Source of the DNA: Arthrobacter gengyunqii
GTDB taxonomy: Bacteria; Actinomycetota; Actinomycetes; Actinomycetales; Micrococcaceae
Assembly: GCF_023022985.1 (NCBI RefSeq)
Contig: NZ_CP095461.1
Span: forward strand, 1,860,001-1,924,000
Direction of reading: 5' to 3'
DNA: 64,000 nt
In this document: piece by piece, positions 27,279 through 35,847 of the stretch
Layout: each line of letters starts with the position of its first letter
How positions within the stretch are numbered: position 1 is the first letter of the stretch
Translations under genes and position numbers: made by a program
The notes under the pieces: model-generated
Seen by the model: the letters and a program-made list of their open reading frames with translations, nothing else
Told to the model about the DNA's origin: nothing
The model's database searches: none

Positions 27279-27685
27279 TTGACATAATGTAGATTATCGG
27301 CGTTATAGGGAGTTGGCTGGAGAGGGGTTGATTGCCGGATTTCCATCCACGCAGGAACATGCCCATCCATTGGCCGGTTACGCCTCCTCCGAGAAGCTTC
27401 CCGCCCATCGGCCCGGCCTTGCGGGCTGACTCGGAGCCGGAGCCAGCACGGACCGCCGCAGACGTGCATACGGGTTGCGTAGTGCAGGCTACGTTTCACC
27501 GCCCGTTCCGACCCCGCATGAGTTGACATAACGTCCCCCCTGGGGAATTAGCCGAGCGCTTGGACCGTTGCATGTTGACATAACGCACACCACCGCAGGA
27601 ACCGTGCGTAAGCCCGGCTGCCGCGCAGCTTGTCATAACGCATAGGCAGCCGTCGCAGACAGCCAGTGGCGACATGACATAACTG
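27279..27685 (+). repeat. Five dispersed direct repeats of TTGACATAACG
   Basis: Copies: TTGACATAATGT (27279-27290), TTGACATAACGT (27523-27534), TTGACATAACGC (27575-27586), TTGTCATAACGC (27630-27641) and ATGACATAACTG (27674-27685). The last four are 44-55 bases apart and all point the same way. They resemble binding half-sites of a recombinase or regulator; no recombinase gene is in the window. Confidence 0.8.
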
Positions 27686-27813
27686 ACAGAAGAACCCGAG
27701 CGGGCCCCTCCCCGATCCGCCCCGCAGGTGCACGCCTGATCTGCGAAAAAATAGGGTCCAGATCACTTCCGCCACAGCACCTTAGGGCCTATGATTCGCT
27801 TTTGCGTTCCGAG

Positions 27814-27844
27814 TTGGTGAAACCGGCCCTTGTGGCTATATGAT
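27814..27844 (+). promoter_or_regulatory. Probable promoter of the DUF4193 gene
   Basis: TTGGTG (27814-27819) and TATGAT (27839-27844) are separated by 19 bases; the -10 is good, the -35 spacing long. The gene starts about 42 bases downstream with an AGGAG ribosome site. Confidence 0.45.
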
Positions 27845-27885
27845 CTACGCCTAACCCCCCAAATTTCAGGAGATAAGCACTTCAC

Positions 27886-28191
27886 ATGGCTACTGATTAC
27901 GATGCTCCGCGCGTCAAGGAAGAAGACCGCCCCAGCGATTCCCTTGAGGGGCTGAAAGCCCAGCAGCGCGGCGGCGCAATGACGGCCGTTCGGGACGTCG
28001 CTGACGAAACGGATGCCATCGACGGCTTCGAACTTCCCGGTGCGGATCTGTCCGGCGAAGAGCTGCTCATTAAGGTTGTCCCGGCACAGGCTGACGAGTT
28101 CACCTGCATGTCCTGCTTCCTGGTGCGGCACCGCTCACAGATCGCCAAGGAAAAGAACGGCGACAAGTACTGCGTGGACTGCGAAGGCTGA
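27886..28191 (+). CDS. DUF4193 domain protein
   Basis: 101 residues, normal for this actinobacteria-specific family. The acidic N-terminus is followed by FELPGADLSGEELLIKVVP and a C-terminal zinc-ribbon-like pair, CMSCFLVRHRSQ and YCVDCEG. Function unknown; the conserved CxxC pairs suggest metal or nucleic-acid binding. ATG with AGGAGAT upstream; followed directly by a strong terminator, so it is monocistronic. Confidence 0.92.
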   Translation: MATDYDAPRVKEEDRPSDSLEGLKAQQRGGAMTAVRDVADETDAIDGFELPGADLSGEELLIKVVPAQADEFTCMSCFLVRHRSQIAKEKNGDKYCVDCEG

Positions 28192-28203
28192 GTCCGCCGC
28201 TAT

Positions 28204-28255
28204 CCGGTTTGGATGCGAACGACTCTGTCGCGGCATCCAAACCGGCTATTTTTTT
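28204..28255 (+). terminator. Rho-independent terminator after DUF4193
   Basis: A perfect 13-bp stem, CCGGTTTGGATGC (28204-28216) with GCATCCAAACCGG (28233-28245), is followed by a run of T through 28255. Confidence 0.92.
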
Positions 28256-28267
28256 GCCTGTAACCAT

Positions 28268-28822
28268 CTATTCCACGGCTTGAACCACTTCATTGCGGCG
28301 CAGGAACCATGGCTTGTAGGGCGGGTCAAACAGGGCGAACCGCGGCATGCCCACCGGGGTCAGGCCGGCGGACTCCACCGCCTCCCCCAGTGCCTCAGCG
28401 TGGTCCAGATAGTTGCGTGACGTCCACCTGCCCGAGAAAGAGGCTGCCGCGCCCCGGCTTGCCGGCATCGTCACGATCGTGACGGCGGGATCGTCCGGGT
28501 CCGGTGCCGCGTTGGGGGTCAGCGTTTCCGGAAGCACAAAGGCCACGGTATAGGTTCCCTCGAGGGGTTGCGGCTGAAGTACCACCGGCGCCGTCATGGG
28601 AATTTTGACCGGCAGCGGAACATCCGCGGGGTTATGGGACGGATTGGCACCGCTGGGCATGTTCTTGCCGCTGATGTAGCCGAACAAATAGCGGAACGCA
28701 GTGTTGCCCGCCGCCTCCAAAGACGAATGGACTGTCACCTGCGCCACCAGATGGGCCGGGTAATTCCGCAGCTCGAAGCCGGGAAGAACGGCAAGCACCT
28801 GGTACGGCTGCTGTTCTGTCAT
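28268..28822 (-). CDS. SOUL heme-binding family protein
   Basis: 184 residues from ATG 28822 (TATCCT lies eight bases upstream). Recognisable SOUL blocks: YQVLAVLPGFELRNYP, VKIPMTAPVVLQ and the C-terminal FALFDPPYKPWFLRRNEV. Family members bind heme or other tetrapyrroles or are of unknown role. Cytoplasmic, no signal peptide. Divergent from the deformylase gene. Confidence 0.9.
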   Translation of the reverse strand: MTEQQPYQVLAVLPGFELRNYPAHLVAQVTVHSSLEAAGNTAFRYLFGYISGKNMPSGANPSHNPADVPLPVKIPMTAPVVLQPQPLEGTYTVAFVLPETLTPNAAPDPDDPAVTIVTMPASRGAAASFSGRWTSRNYLDHAEALGEAVESAGLTPVGMPRFALFDPPYKPWFLRRNEVVQAVE

Positions 28823-28884
28823 ATGGCGTGAGGATACCCGCCTGATGCTGCTTTGAGAACGGTGCAAGCAACTAGGATGGGGCA

Positions 28885-29508
28885 GTGCCCTCAGAAACCT
28901 CACTCATCCGCGATCTTGTTCTCCCGCTGCTGGAAACGGATCTGCCGCCGATCGTTCAACTGGGTCATCCCGCCCTGCGGGCGGAAGCGCTCCCCTACGA
29001 CGGCCAACTCGACAGCAGCGAACTCACTGCCCTGATCGATCTCATGCGCCGGGTTATGCATGCGGCTCCCGGGGTGGGGCTGGCTGCCCCGCAGCTGGGC
29101 ATTCCGCTGCAGATCGCCGTGCTCGAAGATGCGTTTGAGGATCCGGAGCAGACTGACGTCCGCGATCGCCGTCCACTGCCCTTCTTCGCCGCCATCAACC
29201 CCGTCTGCACGCCTGCGTCCGAAGACCTGGTGGAATTCTTCGAGGGCTGCCTCTCATTCAACGGCTATCAGGGCGCCGTCCCGCGCTACCGGACCGTTTC
29301 CCTGCAGTACACCGACGCGCAGGGGGCAGCCTCCCGGCGTGTTTTCGAAGGCTGGCAGGCTCGGATTGTGCAGCATGAAACCGACCATCTGGCCGGCACG
29401 GTCTATGTCGACAAGGTCCTGACCCGGTCGCTGTGCAGCAACGCCGAATACCTGCGCCGCTGGGCCTCGCCCTCCATTGACGAGGCCCGGCGGGGACTGG
29501 GCTTTTAG
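28885..29508 (+). CDS. def: Peptide deformylase
   Basis: 207 residues. The three family motifs are present: GVGLAAPQLG, EGCLSFNGY (metal-ligand Cys) and QHETDHLAG (the two His ligands and catalytic Glu). It removes the formyl group from the N-terminal Met of new proteins. The start is GTG 28885, with TAGGAT six bases before it, so the mRNA is probably leaderless. It ends 12 bases from the convergent peptidase. Confidence 0.95.
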   Translation: MPSETSLIRDLVLPLLETDLPPIVQLGHPALRAEALPYDGQLDSSELTALIDLMRRVMHAAPGVGLAAPQLGIPLQIAVLEDAFEDPEQTDVRDRRPLPFFAAINPVCTPASEDLVEFFEGCLSFNGYQGAVPRYRTVSLQYTDAQGAASRRVFEGWQARIVQHETDHLAGTVYVDKVLTRSLCSNAEYLRRWASPSIDEARRGLGF

Positions 29509-29520
29509 ACGCCCACGAGC

Positions 29521-31575
29521 CTAGGCGACGACGGCGTCCGAAAGCCCGGCGGTCTCCCCCTGGTTCGCAGGCGTCGGCAGCCACCGTGCCCACCAGCGCA
29601 GGATGTGCTCGAAGCGCTGCCGCCGGTGCCAGGGTGTTCCGGCCCGGGACAGTTCGTGGTTTTCACCGGGGAACAGCAGCAGTTCCGCGGGAACGCCGTG
29701 CTGTTTGAGCGCCGTGTAATAGCGCTGTGCCTGCTCCACGGGGCAGCGAAGGTCCTCTTCTGAGTGGATCACCAGGGTTGGTGTGCGCACCTCTCCAACC
29801 CTGGCCATCGGACTCTGTGACAGCACCTTGTCCGGGTCAGCCCCGGTATAGGCGGCGCTGAAGAACCAGCCGATGTCAGCGGAACCTATGAAGGACAGCG
29901 GATCCAGGAACCCGCGTTCCACAATGGCGGCAGTGAACCGGTGGTCATTGGCGATCGTCCACGCGCTGAGATATCCGCCGTAGGAACCACCCATCACCCC
30001 CAACCGCTCGCCGTCCAAGTCCGGATGGGCCCGGAGCACGCCCTCCAGGAAGGACAGGACGTCATCCAGGTCCACCGTCCCCATGGCTTCCTTGATCACC
30101 CTGCCGTGTTCCTGACCGTATCCGGCCGATCCGCGCGGGTTGCACTGCACCACCGCGTATCCAGCCGCTGCGTAAGCCTGCGCTTCGTCGAAGTACGCGC
30201 AATCGAACTGGGCGAACGGACCGCCGTGGATGTTGAGCAGCACCGGATGCGGGCCCGGCCCTTCGGGAAGAACCACCCAGCCGTGCACCGGGTACCCGTC
30301 CCGGGACGGGTGCGTTTCCTCTTCCACGGGAACCGGCAGGGCCCGCGACCGCAGCCGTGCGGAGAAATCCGTCAGGGTCCGGAGCCGGCCTGCTTCCACC
30401 GCAGCCACTTCTCCCATGGTGTCTGCGTCCGCATAGCTGACGACGACGGCGCCGGCAGCTGCCGCTGCTCCCTGGATCACGCGGGGACCGCTGACAAGCA
30501 CCTGCTGCTCCCCCCAGGCATTGATTTGCAGCAGTTCCACGGTGCCCCGGGTGCGGTTGAATACGAGGACGGCCGAACCGCCGGCCGGGACGATGCCGCC
30601 CTCCGCCAGATCGACGTTTTCCGGGTCCGTGAGCCGGACGGCCGGTGCTGAAGCGTCCGACGGCATGACGTACAGCGAGGTGTTGCGCGCCACGAAGTCA
30701 GTGCCGGAGGCGGAGAGTTCCGAGGCCAGGAAGAACAGCCATTCGCCGTCGTCGCTGGGCGTCGGAGTGTCAGCACCCAGCAGGGAACCGGCACCGGTGC
30801 CCGTGTTGGTGAGACGCTCCGGCTCTCCGCCGGAAAGCTCAAGGGCGTAGACGTCGGACACCAGATCCTCGTCGGCACCGTCATGGAGTGCGGCAGTAAA
30901 CAGGACGCGTTTGCCGTCGGCTGAAAAGACCGGCGCCGAGGCATCGGCGTTGGCGGCGGTGAGTTGCCGGACCGCAGGGAACCGCTCCGGGGCATCCTCG
31001 CTGAGAGCCTCTTTGGCCCGGCCCGCCGGCTCAATCCAAGGTTCGGCGTCCAGCGCCGGCAGATCCAGAAGGAAAGCCTGCACGCGTTTGTCCGCCGTGT
31101 AGCCGGCACCGTTGGCCCGGTACTTGTAGCTGCTGATCAGGCGTGGATCCTCCGCACCCGGACCAACGCCGTCGACCGTTCCGTACCGGCCGTGCAGGGG
31201 TACCCGAGAGGTGAACACCACTTGGGTGGAATTCGGCGAAAAACGGAACCAGCTCACGCCCAGCGCGGAATCGGTGAGCTGCACCGGTTCCCCGCCCGCC
31301 GCAGGAACAGCGAAGAGCTGCGGTTTGCTGCCGGGAGCGGAGCGCAGGAAGGCGAGAATTTCTCCGTCCGGCGAGAACCGGGGCTGGGTGTCGGAGAAGC
31401 CGAGCGTTATGCGGCCCGGAACACCGCCGTCGGCCAGGGGCACGGACCAGAGTTGGCCTACGTAGGCGTCGGCCGTGAAATCGGGCCGGGTGGCGGACAC
31501 CACGGCATGCGTGCCGTCCGGGTGGATAGTAGGAGCAGAAACAGACGTCAGGAGATCCAGATCACATGGTTTCAC
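29521..31575 (-). CDS. S9 family peptidase (prolyl oligopeptidase/acylaminoacyl-peptidase type)
   Basis: 684 residues: an N-terminal beta-propeller of repeated SPDGE-, SADGK- and SDDGE-type blades (about 1-400) and a C-terminal alpha/beta-hydrolase peptidase. The catalytic triad is visible: Ser in MGGSYGGYLS, Asp in HSEEDLRCPV, His in PGENHELSR. It cleaves short peptides in the cytoplasm. The start is GTG 31575 (MKPCDLDLL), with TAGGCT seven bases upstream. The in-frame extension to 31893 overlaps the divergent methyltransferase and is rejected. Confidence 0.93.
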   Translation of the reverse strand: MKPCDLDLLTSVSAPTIHPDGTHAVVSATRPDFTADAYVGQLWSVPLADGGVPGRITLGFSDTQPRFSPDGEILAFLRSAPGSKPQLFAVPAAGGEPVQLTDSALGVSWFRFSPNSTQVVFTSRVPLHGRYGTVDGVGPGAEDPRLISSYKYRANGAGYTADKRVQAFLLDLPALDAEPWIEPAGRAKEALSEDAPERFPAVRQLTAANADASAPVFSADGKRVLFTAALHDGADEDLVSDVYALELSGGEPERLTNTGTGAGSLLGADTPTPSDDGEWLFFLASELSASGTDFVARNTSLYVMPSDASAPAVRLTDPENVDLAEGGIVPAGGSAVLVFNRTRGTVELLQINAWGEQQVLVSGPRVIQGAAAAAGAVVVSYADADTMGEVAAVEAGRLRTLTDFSARLRSRALPVPVEEETHPSRDGYPVHGWVVLPEGPGPHPVLLNIHGGPFAQFDCAYFDEAQAYAAAGYAVVQCNPRGSAGYGQEHGRVIKEAMGTVDLDDVLSFLEGVLRAHPDLDGERLGVMGGSYGGYLSAWTIANDHRFTAAIVERGFLDPLSFIGSADIGWFFSAAYTGADPDKVLSQSPMARVGEVRTPTLVIHSEEDLRCPVEQAQRYYTALKQHGVPAELLLFPGENHELSRAGTPWHRRQRFEHILRWWARWLPTPANQGETAGLSDAVVA

Positions 31576-31668
31576 CCGCTCGAGCCTACTACCGGTGCGG
31601 TTCCCGGAAGGCGCAGCGGCACACCTTGGATCGCACCTAAGACAGCGGGCCGCACCTAAGATGGAAGG

Positions 31669-32520
31669 ATGCCTCATCCTCCCCTCTCCCTGCTGCTGTG
31701 CCCGGTGTGCCGCGAGCCGTTGTCCGCCGCAGATGAAGAGGACCGGACGCCCAGTCTCACCTGTCCGCAGGGGCACCGTTACGACTCGGCGCGTCAGGGA
31801 TACTTCAACCTGCTGACCGGCGGCGGTACGAAATTCGCCGCTGACACGGCGGAAATGGTGCAGGCGCGCGTGGATTTCCTTGCCGCCGGGCACTATCGCC
31901 GGATGGCGCAGGAGTTGTCCCGGCTGGTGGCGGCGGCCGTGCCCGGTGCGCAGGCAATCCTCGACGCGGGCGCGGGCACCGGTTATTACCTGGGCATGGT
32001 TGGCGGGGCGTTGCCTGGCACTGATGCAGTGGCACTGGACATTTCCAAGTTCGCGCTCCGGCGCGCCGCAAGGTCCCTGCCGGCTGCCAGTTGTCTTGTC
32101 TGGGACGTATGGCGCCCGCTGCCGCTGGCCGACGCGTCAGTTGACGCGGTGCTGAACGTTTTTGCGCCGCGCAACGCTCCGGAGTTCCGCCGTGTCCTGC
32201 GAGACAACGGCGTCCTGGCCGTGGTTACCCCGCAGCCGCGGCACCTGCAGGAAATCCGCGGCTTGGCCGGCATGCTGGAGATCGGCGACGAGAAGGAGGG
32301 CCGGGTGGCCGCCGCCATGGAAGGTTACTTCCGTCCGGAGGAAACCCGGCACTGTGAATACGTGATGAATCTCAGTGCGGCGGATGTTCGCAATGTGGCC
32401 TTGATGGGGCCATCGGCACGGCATCTGGACCGGGATGCTCTCCGGGACGCTTTGGCGGAACTGCCGGAAACCATCCCGGTGACGGCCTCCTTCTCGCTGC
32501 AGCTCTTCCGGGCTTCCTGA
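31669..32520 (+). CDS. RlmA-type 23S rRNA (guanine-N1)-methyltransferase
   Basis: 283 residues. An N-terminal zinc finger (CPVCREPL and CPQGHRYD) is followed by RQGYFNLLTGG, SAM-binding ILDAGAGTGYYLG and VTPQPRHLQEI. This is the RlmA I/II layout, methylating G745 or G748 in 23S rRNA. Which position, and any link to macrolide tolerance, cannot be told from the sequence. TAAGAT is six bases before ATG 31669, fitting a leaderless start. Confidence 0.9.
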   Translation: MPHPPLSLLLCPVCREPLSAADEEDRTPSLTCPQGHRYDSARQGYFNLLTGGGTKFAADTAEMVQARVDFLAAGHYRRMAQELSRLVAAAVPGAQAILDAGAGTGYYLGMVGGALPGTDAVALDISKFALRRAARSLPAASCLVWDVWRPLPLADASVDAVLNVFAPRNAPEFRRVLRDNGVLAVVTPQPRHLQEIRGLAGMLEIGDEKEGRVAAAMEGYFRPEETRHCEYVMNLSAADVRNVALMGPSARHLDRDALRDALAELPETIPVTASFSLQLFRAS

Positions 32521-32691
32521 TACGGGCCGTTCCGGCAGGATATGCCGCCGGACACGGAAAGCGGCACCCAAACGTTATACCCATCAACCGGTGTCCTACG
32601 GATTTTCTGCTCCGTATCAGGCACAATGGGCAGCACCGCCCGTACACTCCAACCGCCGTCGCTGCTGTTGGCGGAGCCGAAGGGGAACGAC

Positions 32692-33216
32692 ATGCAGGAC
32701 GTATACCAATGGTTGCTCGACTATGGCTGGGCCGTTTGGCTGGTGCTTTTCCTGGGCTTGGCCGCAATCGAAACGCTGACACTGGACCTGTTTTTTGCCA
32801 TGCTGTCCGTCGGTGCCCTGGGTGCCATGCTGGCGGCCGTCTTCGGTGCTCCATTGTTCCTGCAGGTGGTGGTTTTCTGCATCGTGGCGCTGCTGATGAT
32901 CGTCCTCGTCCGGCCCATCGCCCTAAAACATCTGGAGCGCGGCCCCAAGGACCAGCGTTCCAATATTGACCGGCTCATCGGTGCGCCCGCAGTGACGCTT
33001 GAAGCCGTATCGGGTTCCGCTGGAACGGTGAAGATCGGCGGTGACATCTGGACTGCCCGCACCCCGGACGGGTCCAGCGTGGACTCCGGCGCTCCGGTGC
33101 TGGTCACCCGGATTGACGGGGCCACCGCCGTCGTCGTGGCTGCTCCGGCCGGAGCGCATGCCGCAGACGGCACGGCCGACGAAGAATCCAGCGACGATCC
33201 CGGATTTCAGCGTTAA
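32692..33216 (+). CDS. NfeD family membrane protein
   Basis: 174 residues: two or three N-terminal membrane helices (VWLVLFLGLAAIE, VVVFCIVALLMIVLV) and a C-terminal OB-fold domain with IGAPAVTLEAVSGSAGTVKI and VTRIDGATAVV. Short NfeD proteins pair with stomatin-like proteins, as here. AAGGGGAACGAC precedes the ATG; the longer in-frame extension is not used. The operon gap to the next gene is 135 bases and contains a GC-rich imperfect hairpin. Confidence 0.9.
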   Translation: MQDVYQWLLDYGWAVWLVLFLGLAAIETLTLDLFFAMLSVGALGAMLAAVFGAPLFLQVVVFCIVALLMIVLVRPIALKHLERGPKDQRSNIDRLIGAPAVTLEAVSGSAGTVKIGGDIWTARTPDGSSVDSGAPVLVTRIDGATAVVVAAPAGAHAADGTADEESSDDPGFQR

Positions 33217-33351
33217 GGGAAGACCAGCGGAAGCACGAACACTACTGAGAACTTATCGCCTGCAGCTCGCTGCGGGCGCCGCCCGGCGGCAGCCGCCGCC
33301 GGCAGAGAACCTGGTGGACCCGACGGGTCCGCCAAAACTTGAAGGGGGAAT

Positions 33352-34380
33352 ATGAGTTCCGGAGCAACCGGCCTCATCATCATTCTGGCTGTCCTGATTA
33401 TTTTTGTTCTGGTCATCCTGGTGAAATCGGTCAAGATCATTCCACAGGCCCGTGCCGGCGTCGTAGAACGGCTGGGCAAGTACCAGCGGACGCTGAACCC
33501 CGGCCTGACCATCCTGATTCCGTTCGTGGACCGGCTTCTGCCGCTCCTGGACCTTCGCGAACAGGTGGTGTCGTTTCCGCCGCAGCAGGTGATTACCGAA
33601 GACAGCCTGGTGGTGTCCATCGATACGGTCGTCTACTTCCAGGTCACCGATCCCCGGGCCGCCACCTATGAGATCGCCAATTACATCCATGCTGTCGAGC
33701 AGCTCACCACCACCACCCTGCGCAACGTGGTCGGCGGGCTCAACCTTGAAGAGGCACTGACCTCCCGTGACCGCATCAACGGCCAGCTGCGCGGCGTCCT
33801 CGACGAAGCCACCGGCCGCTGGGGCATCCGTGTTTCCCGCGTTGAGCTGAAGGCCATTGAGCCGCCCCTGTCGATTCAGGACTCCATGGAGAAGCAGATG
33901 CGCGCCGAGCGTGAACGCCGCGCCACCATCCTTACGGCCGAAGGCACCAAGCAGGCCCAAATCCTGAACGCCGAAGGTCGCCGTCAGGCAGCCATCCTCG
34001 CAGCAGAGGGTGATGCCAAGGCCGACATCCTCCGGGCCGACGGTGAGTCCCAGGCCATCGCGAAGGTCTTCGAGGCCATCCATAAGGGGAACCCGGACCA
34101 GAAACTGCTGGCGTACCAGTACCTGCAGACCCTGCCGAAGCTGGCCGAGGGCACGTCAAACAAGCTGTGGATCATTCCCAGCGAGCTGGGCGAAGCGCTC
34201 AAGGGTGTTGGCAGCGCTTTGGGGAACTATGTTCCTGACCAGTTCTCCGCCAATGGCACAGCGAACGGGACCTCCAACGGCACCGAGCCCGCCGCTTCAG
34301 CCGGCACCCGCCCGGCAACCGCCCCCGACGCTCCCGCATTCGCCCCCACCATCGCCGACTCCCCCGACGCCGCACGCTGA
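33352..34380 (+). CDS. SPFH/stomatin-like protein (QmcA-type)
   Basis: 342 residues: one N-terminal membrane helix (LIIILAVLIIFVLVILV), the SPFH domain (PQARAGVVERLGKYQRTLNP through RVELKAIEPPL), a coiled alanine/glutamate-rich region and a low-complexity Thr/Ala/Pro tail. These proteins form membrane microdomain rings. GAAGGGGGAAT precedes the ATG. Partner of the NfeD gene upstream. Confidence 0.94.
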   Translation: MSSGATGLIIILAVLIIFVLVILVKSVKIIPQARAGVVERLGKYQRTLNPGLTILIPFVDRLLPLLDLREQVVSFPPQQVITEDSLVVSIDTVVYFQVTDPRAATYEIANYIHAVEQLTTTTLRNVVGGLNLEEALTSRDRINGQLRGVLDEATGRWGIRVSRVELKAIEPPLSIQDSMEKQMRAERERRATILTAEGTKQAQILNAEGRRQAAILAAEGDAKADILRADGESQAIAKVFEAIHKGNPDQKLLAYQYLQTLPKLAEGTSNKLWIIPSELGEALKGVGSALGNYVPDQFSANGTANGTSNGTEPAASAGTRPATAPDAPAFAPTIADSPDAAR

Positions 34381-34413
34381 GCGGCACGGTTATCCCAAAG
34401 TGCGCACGGCCGG

Positions 34414-34419
34414 TATAAT
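34414..34419 (+). promoter_or_regulatory. TATAAT box upstream of rbpA
   Basis: A perfect -10 hexamer about 250 bases before rbpA, with no good -35. The long leader that would result contains an inverted repeat GGTACCG/CGGTACC around 34592-34613 but no supported small gene. Confidence 0.45.
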
Positions 34420-34666
34420 TGGTTGTTTGCCGGGGTCTGCCCCCGCGGCCGCCTTGAAAAGAAGCATCGCAGACACCGTGCCGGAACATTCGGCACGGCA
34501 TCGGCGTTGACTTCAATGGGCCGTTTGCGGGACGGCACCAGCGGCTCGAGCGCTCCAACTGCGTCCGGGCCGGCGGAACAAAACTTTTACGGTACCGGGG
34601 CGGAACGGTACCAACAGCACTACAGATGGATCCCCCGGGATCCTTCGGACTGAAGAGGGAGAAAAG

Positions 34667-35020
34667 ATGAGCGATCGCAGCCTGCGGGGTATGCGCCTTG
34701 GCGCGCAGAGCATGGAGACTGAATCCGGCGTTGAGCCGGCTCCCCGCCAGCGGGTGGAATACCGCTGCGAGGACGGCGAACGGGTATTTGTGACGTTCGC
34801 CGCCGAGGCCGACGTTCCTCCGGTCTGGGTATCCAAGACCGGCAAGGAAGCCCTCCTGGTTGACGGCGAGAAGCCGGACACCAGCAACGACAAGCCGGTG
34901 CGCACCCACTGGGACATGCTGCTTGAACGACGCAGCATTGAGGAACTGGAGACAATCCTCCAGGACCGCTTGACCATCCTGCGGGAACGCCGCGGAGAGC
35001 GCACTTCAGCCTCGAAGTAA
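34667..35020 (+). CDS. rbpA: RNA polymerase-binding protein RbpA
   Basis: 117 residues. The central domain (RVEYRCEDGERVFVTFAAEA) and the sigma-interacting C-terminal block KPVRTHWDMLLERRSIEELE are diagnostic. RbpA binds the principal sigma factor and core polymerase and stabilises open promoter complexes in actinobacteria. Only one Cys remains in the core domain, and the usual W-x-C position reads WVSKTG, so zinc binding as in Streptomyces RbpA is unlikely; mycobacterial forms also lack zinc. GAGGGAGAAAAG precedes the ATG. Confidence 0.96.
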   Translation: MSDRSLRGMRLGAQSMETESGVEPAPRQRVEYRCEDGERVFVTFAAEADVPPVWVSKTGKEALLVDGEKPDTSNDKPVRTHWDMLLERRSIEELETILQDRLTILRERRGERTSASK

Positions 35021-35027
35021 GGTCACC

Positions 35028-35091
35028 GGCCCGCTGTTGCGGGCCCGAAGAATAAGGGAGGGCGGTTGCCGTACGGCAACCGCCCTCCCTT
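35028..35091. terminator. Bidirectional terminator with 38-bp perfect palindrome
   Basis: First a GGCCCGC/GCGGGCC hairpin (35028-35045), then a perfect palindrome centred between 35072 and 35073 (35054-35091) with core GGTTGCCGTACGGCAACC. Short T-runs flank it on both strands. It separates the convergent rbpA and mannosyltransferase genes. Confidence 0.9.
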
Positions 35092-35118
35092 TCTTGTCTG
35101 TATACAGCCGGGCTGTTC

Positions 35119-35847
35119 CTAGCCGCGGCGCGTCAGCTTATTCCAGCGGGCACGCATGCCCCACTTGGTGACATTGGCCATGGCTTCAAAGACGATGTTG
35201 CCGCTCATCTTGGAAGCACCGAATTCACGTTCCACAAAAGTGATCGGGACCTCCTGAATGCGCAGGCCCAGGCGGGCGACGCGGAAGGTCATGTCCACCT
35301 GGAAGCCGTAGCCCACCGACTCGACGGCACTGAGGTCCAGCTGCTCCAGCGTGGTGCGGCGGAAGGCGCGGAAGCCGGCCGTGATGTCGCGGACTCCGAT
35401 TCCCAGCATGAGGCGCGAATAGGTGCTTCCTCCGCGGGACAGGATCTTTCGGTGCAGGGGCCAGTTGACGACGGAGCCGCCCGGGACCCAGCGGGAACCG
35501 ATCACCAGGTCGGCGCCGGATTCCGCCGCAGCGAGCAGCAAAGGCAACTGCTCCGGCTTGTGCGATCCATCCGCGTCCATTTCAACGAGGATGTCGTAGT
35601 CCCGCTCCAGGCCCCACCGGAAGCCGGCGATATACGCGGCACCGAGCCCTTCTTTGCCCTTTCGGTGCAGCACGTGTACCTGGGGGTCCTTGGCAGCGAT
35701 CTCGTCCGCATAGGCACCTGTGCCGTCGGGGCTGTTATCGTCCGCAATCAGCACATCCGAATCCGGTACCGCCAGCCGCAGCCGCTGAAGCGTCTTGGGA
35801 AGCGATTCGATTTCGTTGTAAGTCGGGATGATCGTCAGGACGCGCAC
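35119..35847 (-). CDS. Polyprenol monophosphomannose synthase (DPM1-like)
   Basis: 242 residues, GT2 fold: RVLTIIPTYNEIESLP, ADDNSPDGTG and EMDADGSHKPEQLP (the DAD metal site), then GSRWVPGGSV and DITAGFRAFRR, which are specific for dolichol/polyprenol-phosphate mannosyltransferases. It transfers mannose from GDP-mannose to polyprenol phosphate for protein O-mannosylation or lipoglycans. No acyltransferase (Lnt-like) domain is fused. The start is GTG 35847 with GAAAGG upstream. The likely promoter is about 315 bases upstream, giving a long leader. Confidence 0.94.
   Translation of the reverse strand: MRVLTIIPTYNEIESLPKTLQRLRLAVPDSDVLIADDNSPDGTGAYADEIAAKDPQVHVLHRKGKEGLGAAYIAGFRWGLERDYDILVEMDADGSHKPEQLPLLLAAAESGADLVIGSRWVPGGSVVNWPLHRKILSRGGSTYSRLMLGIGVRDITAGFRAFRRTTLEQLDLSAVESVGYGFQVDMTFRVARLGLRIQEVPITFVEREFGASKMSGNIVFEAMANVTKWGMRARWNKLTRRG

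Larger units (their letters stand above)
27070..27885. other. Gene-free region of about 0.8 kb with direct repeats
   Basis: No ORF here has family resemblance, a convincing ribosome site or normal codon bias. It contains the five TTGACATAACG repeats, patches of lower GC content around them and, at its right end, the promoter of the DUF4193 gene. Confidence 0.65.

Noticed and set aside
27523..27586. TTGACATAACG copies as promoters
   Set aside because: TTGACA matches -35, but no TANNNT lies 16-19 bases downstream of copies 3-5 and no gene follows them.
27548..27775. 75-codon minus-strand ORF through the TTGACATAACG repeats
   Set aside because: Apparent Cys/His pattern (LCQHA-type) arises only from the DNA repeats. 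No start signal or homolog features.
34423..34653. 76-codon ORF upstream of rbpA
   Set aside because: Its composition is not protein-like, it has no ribosome site and it lies in the rbpA leader.
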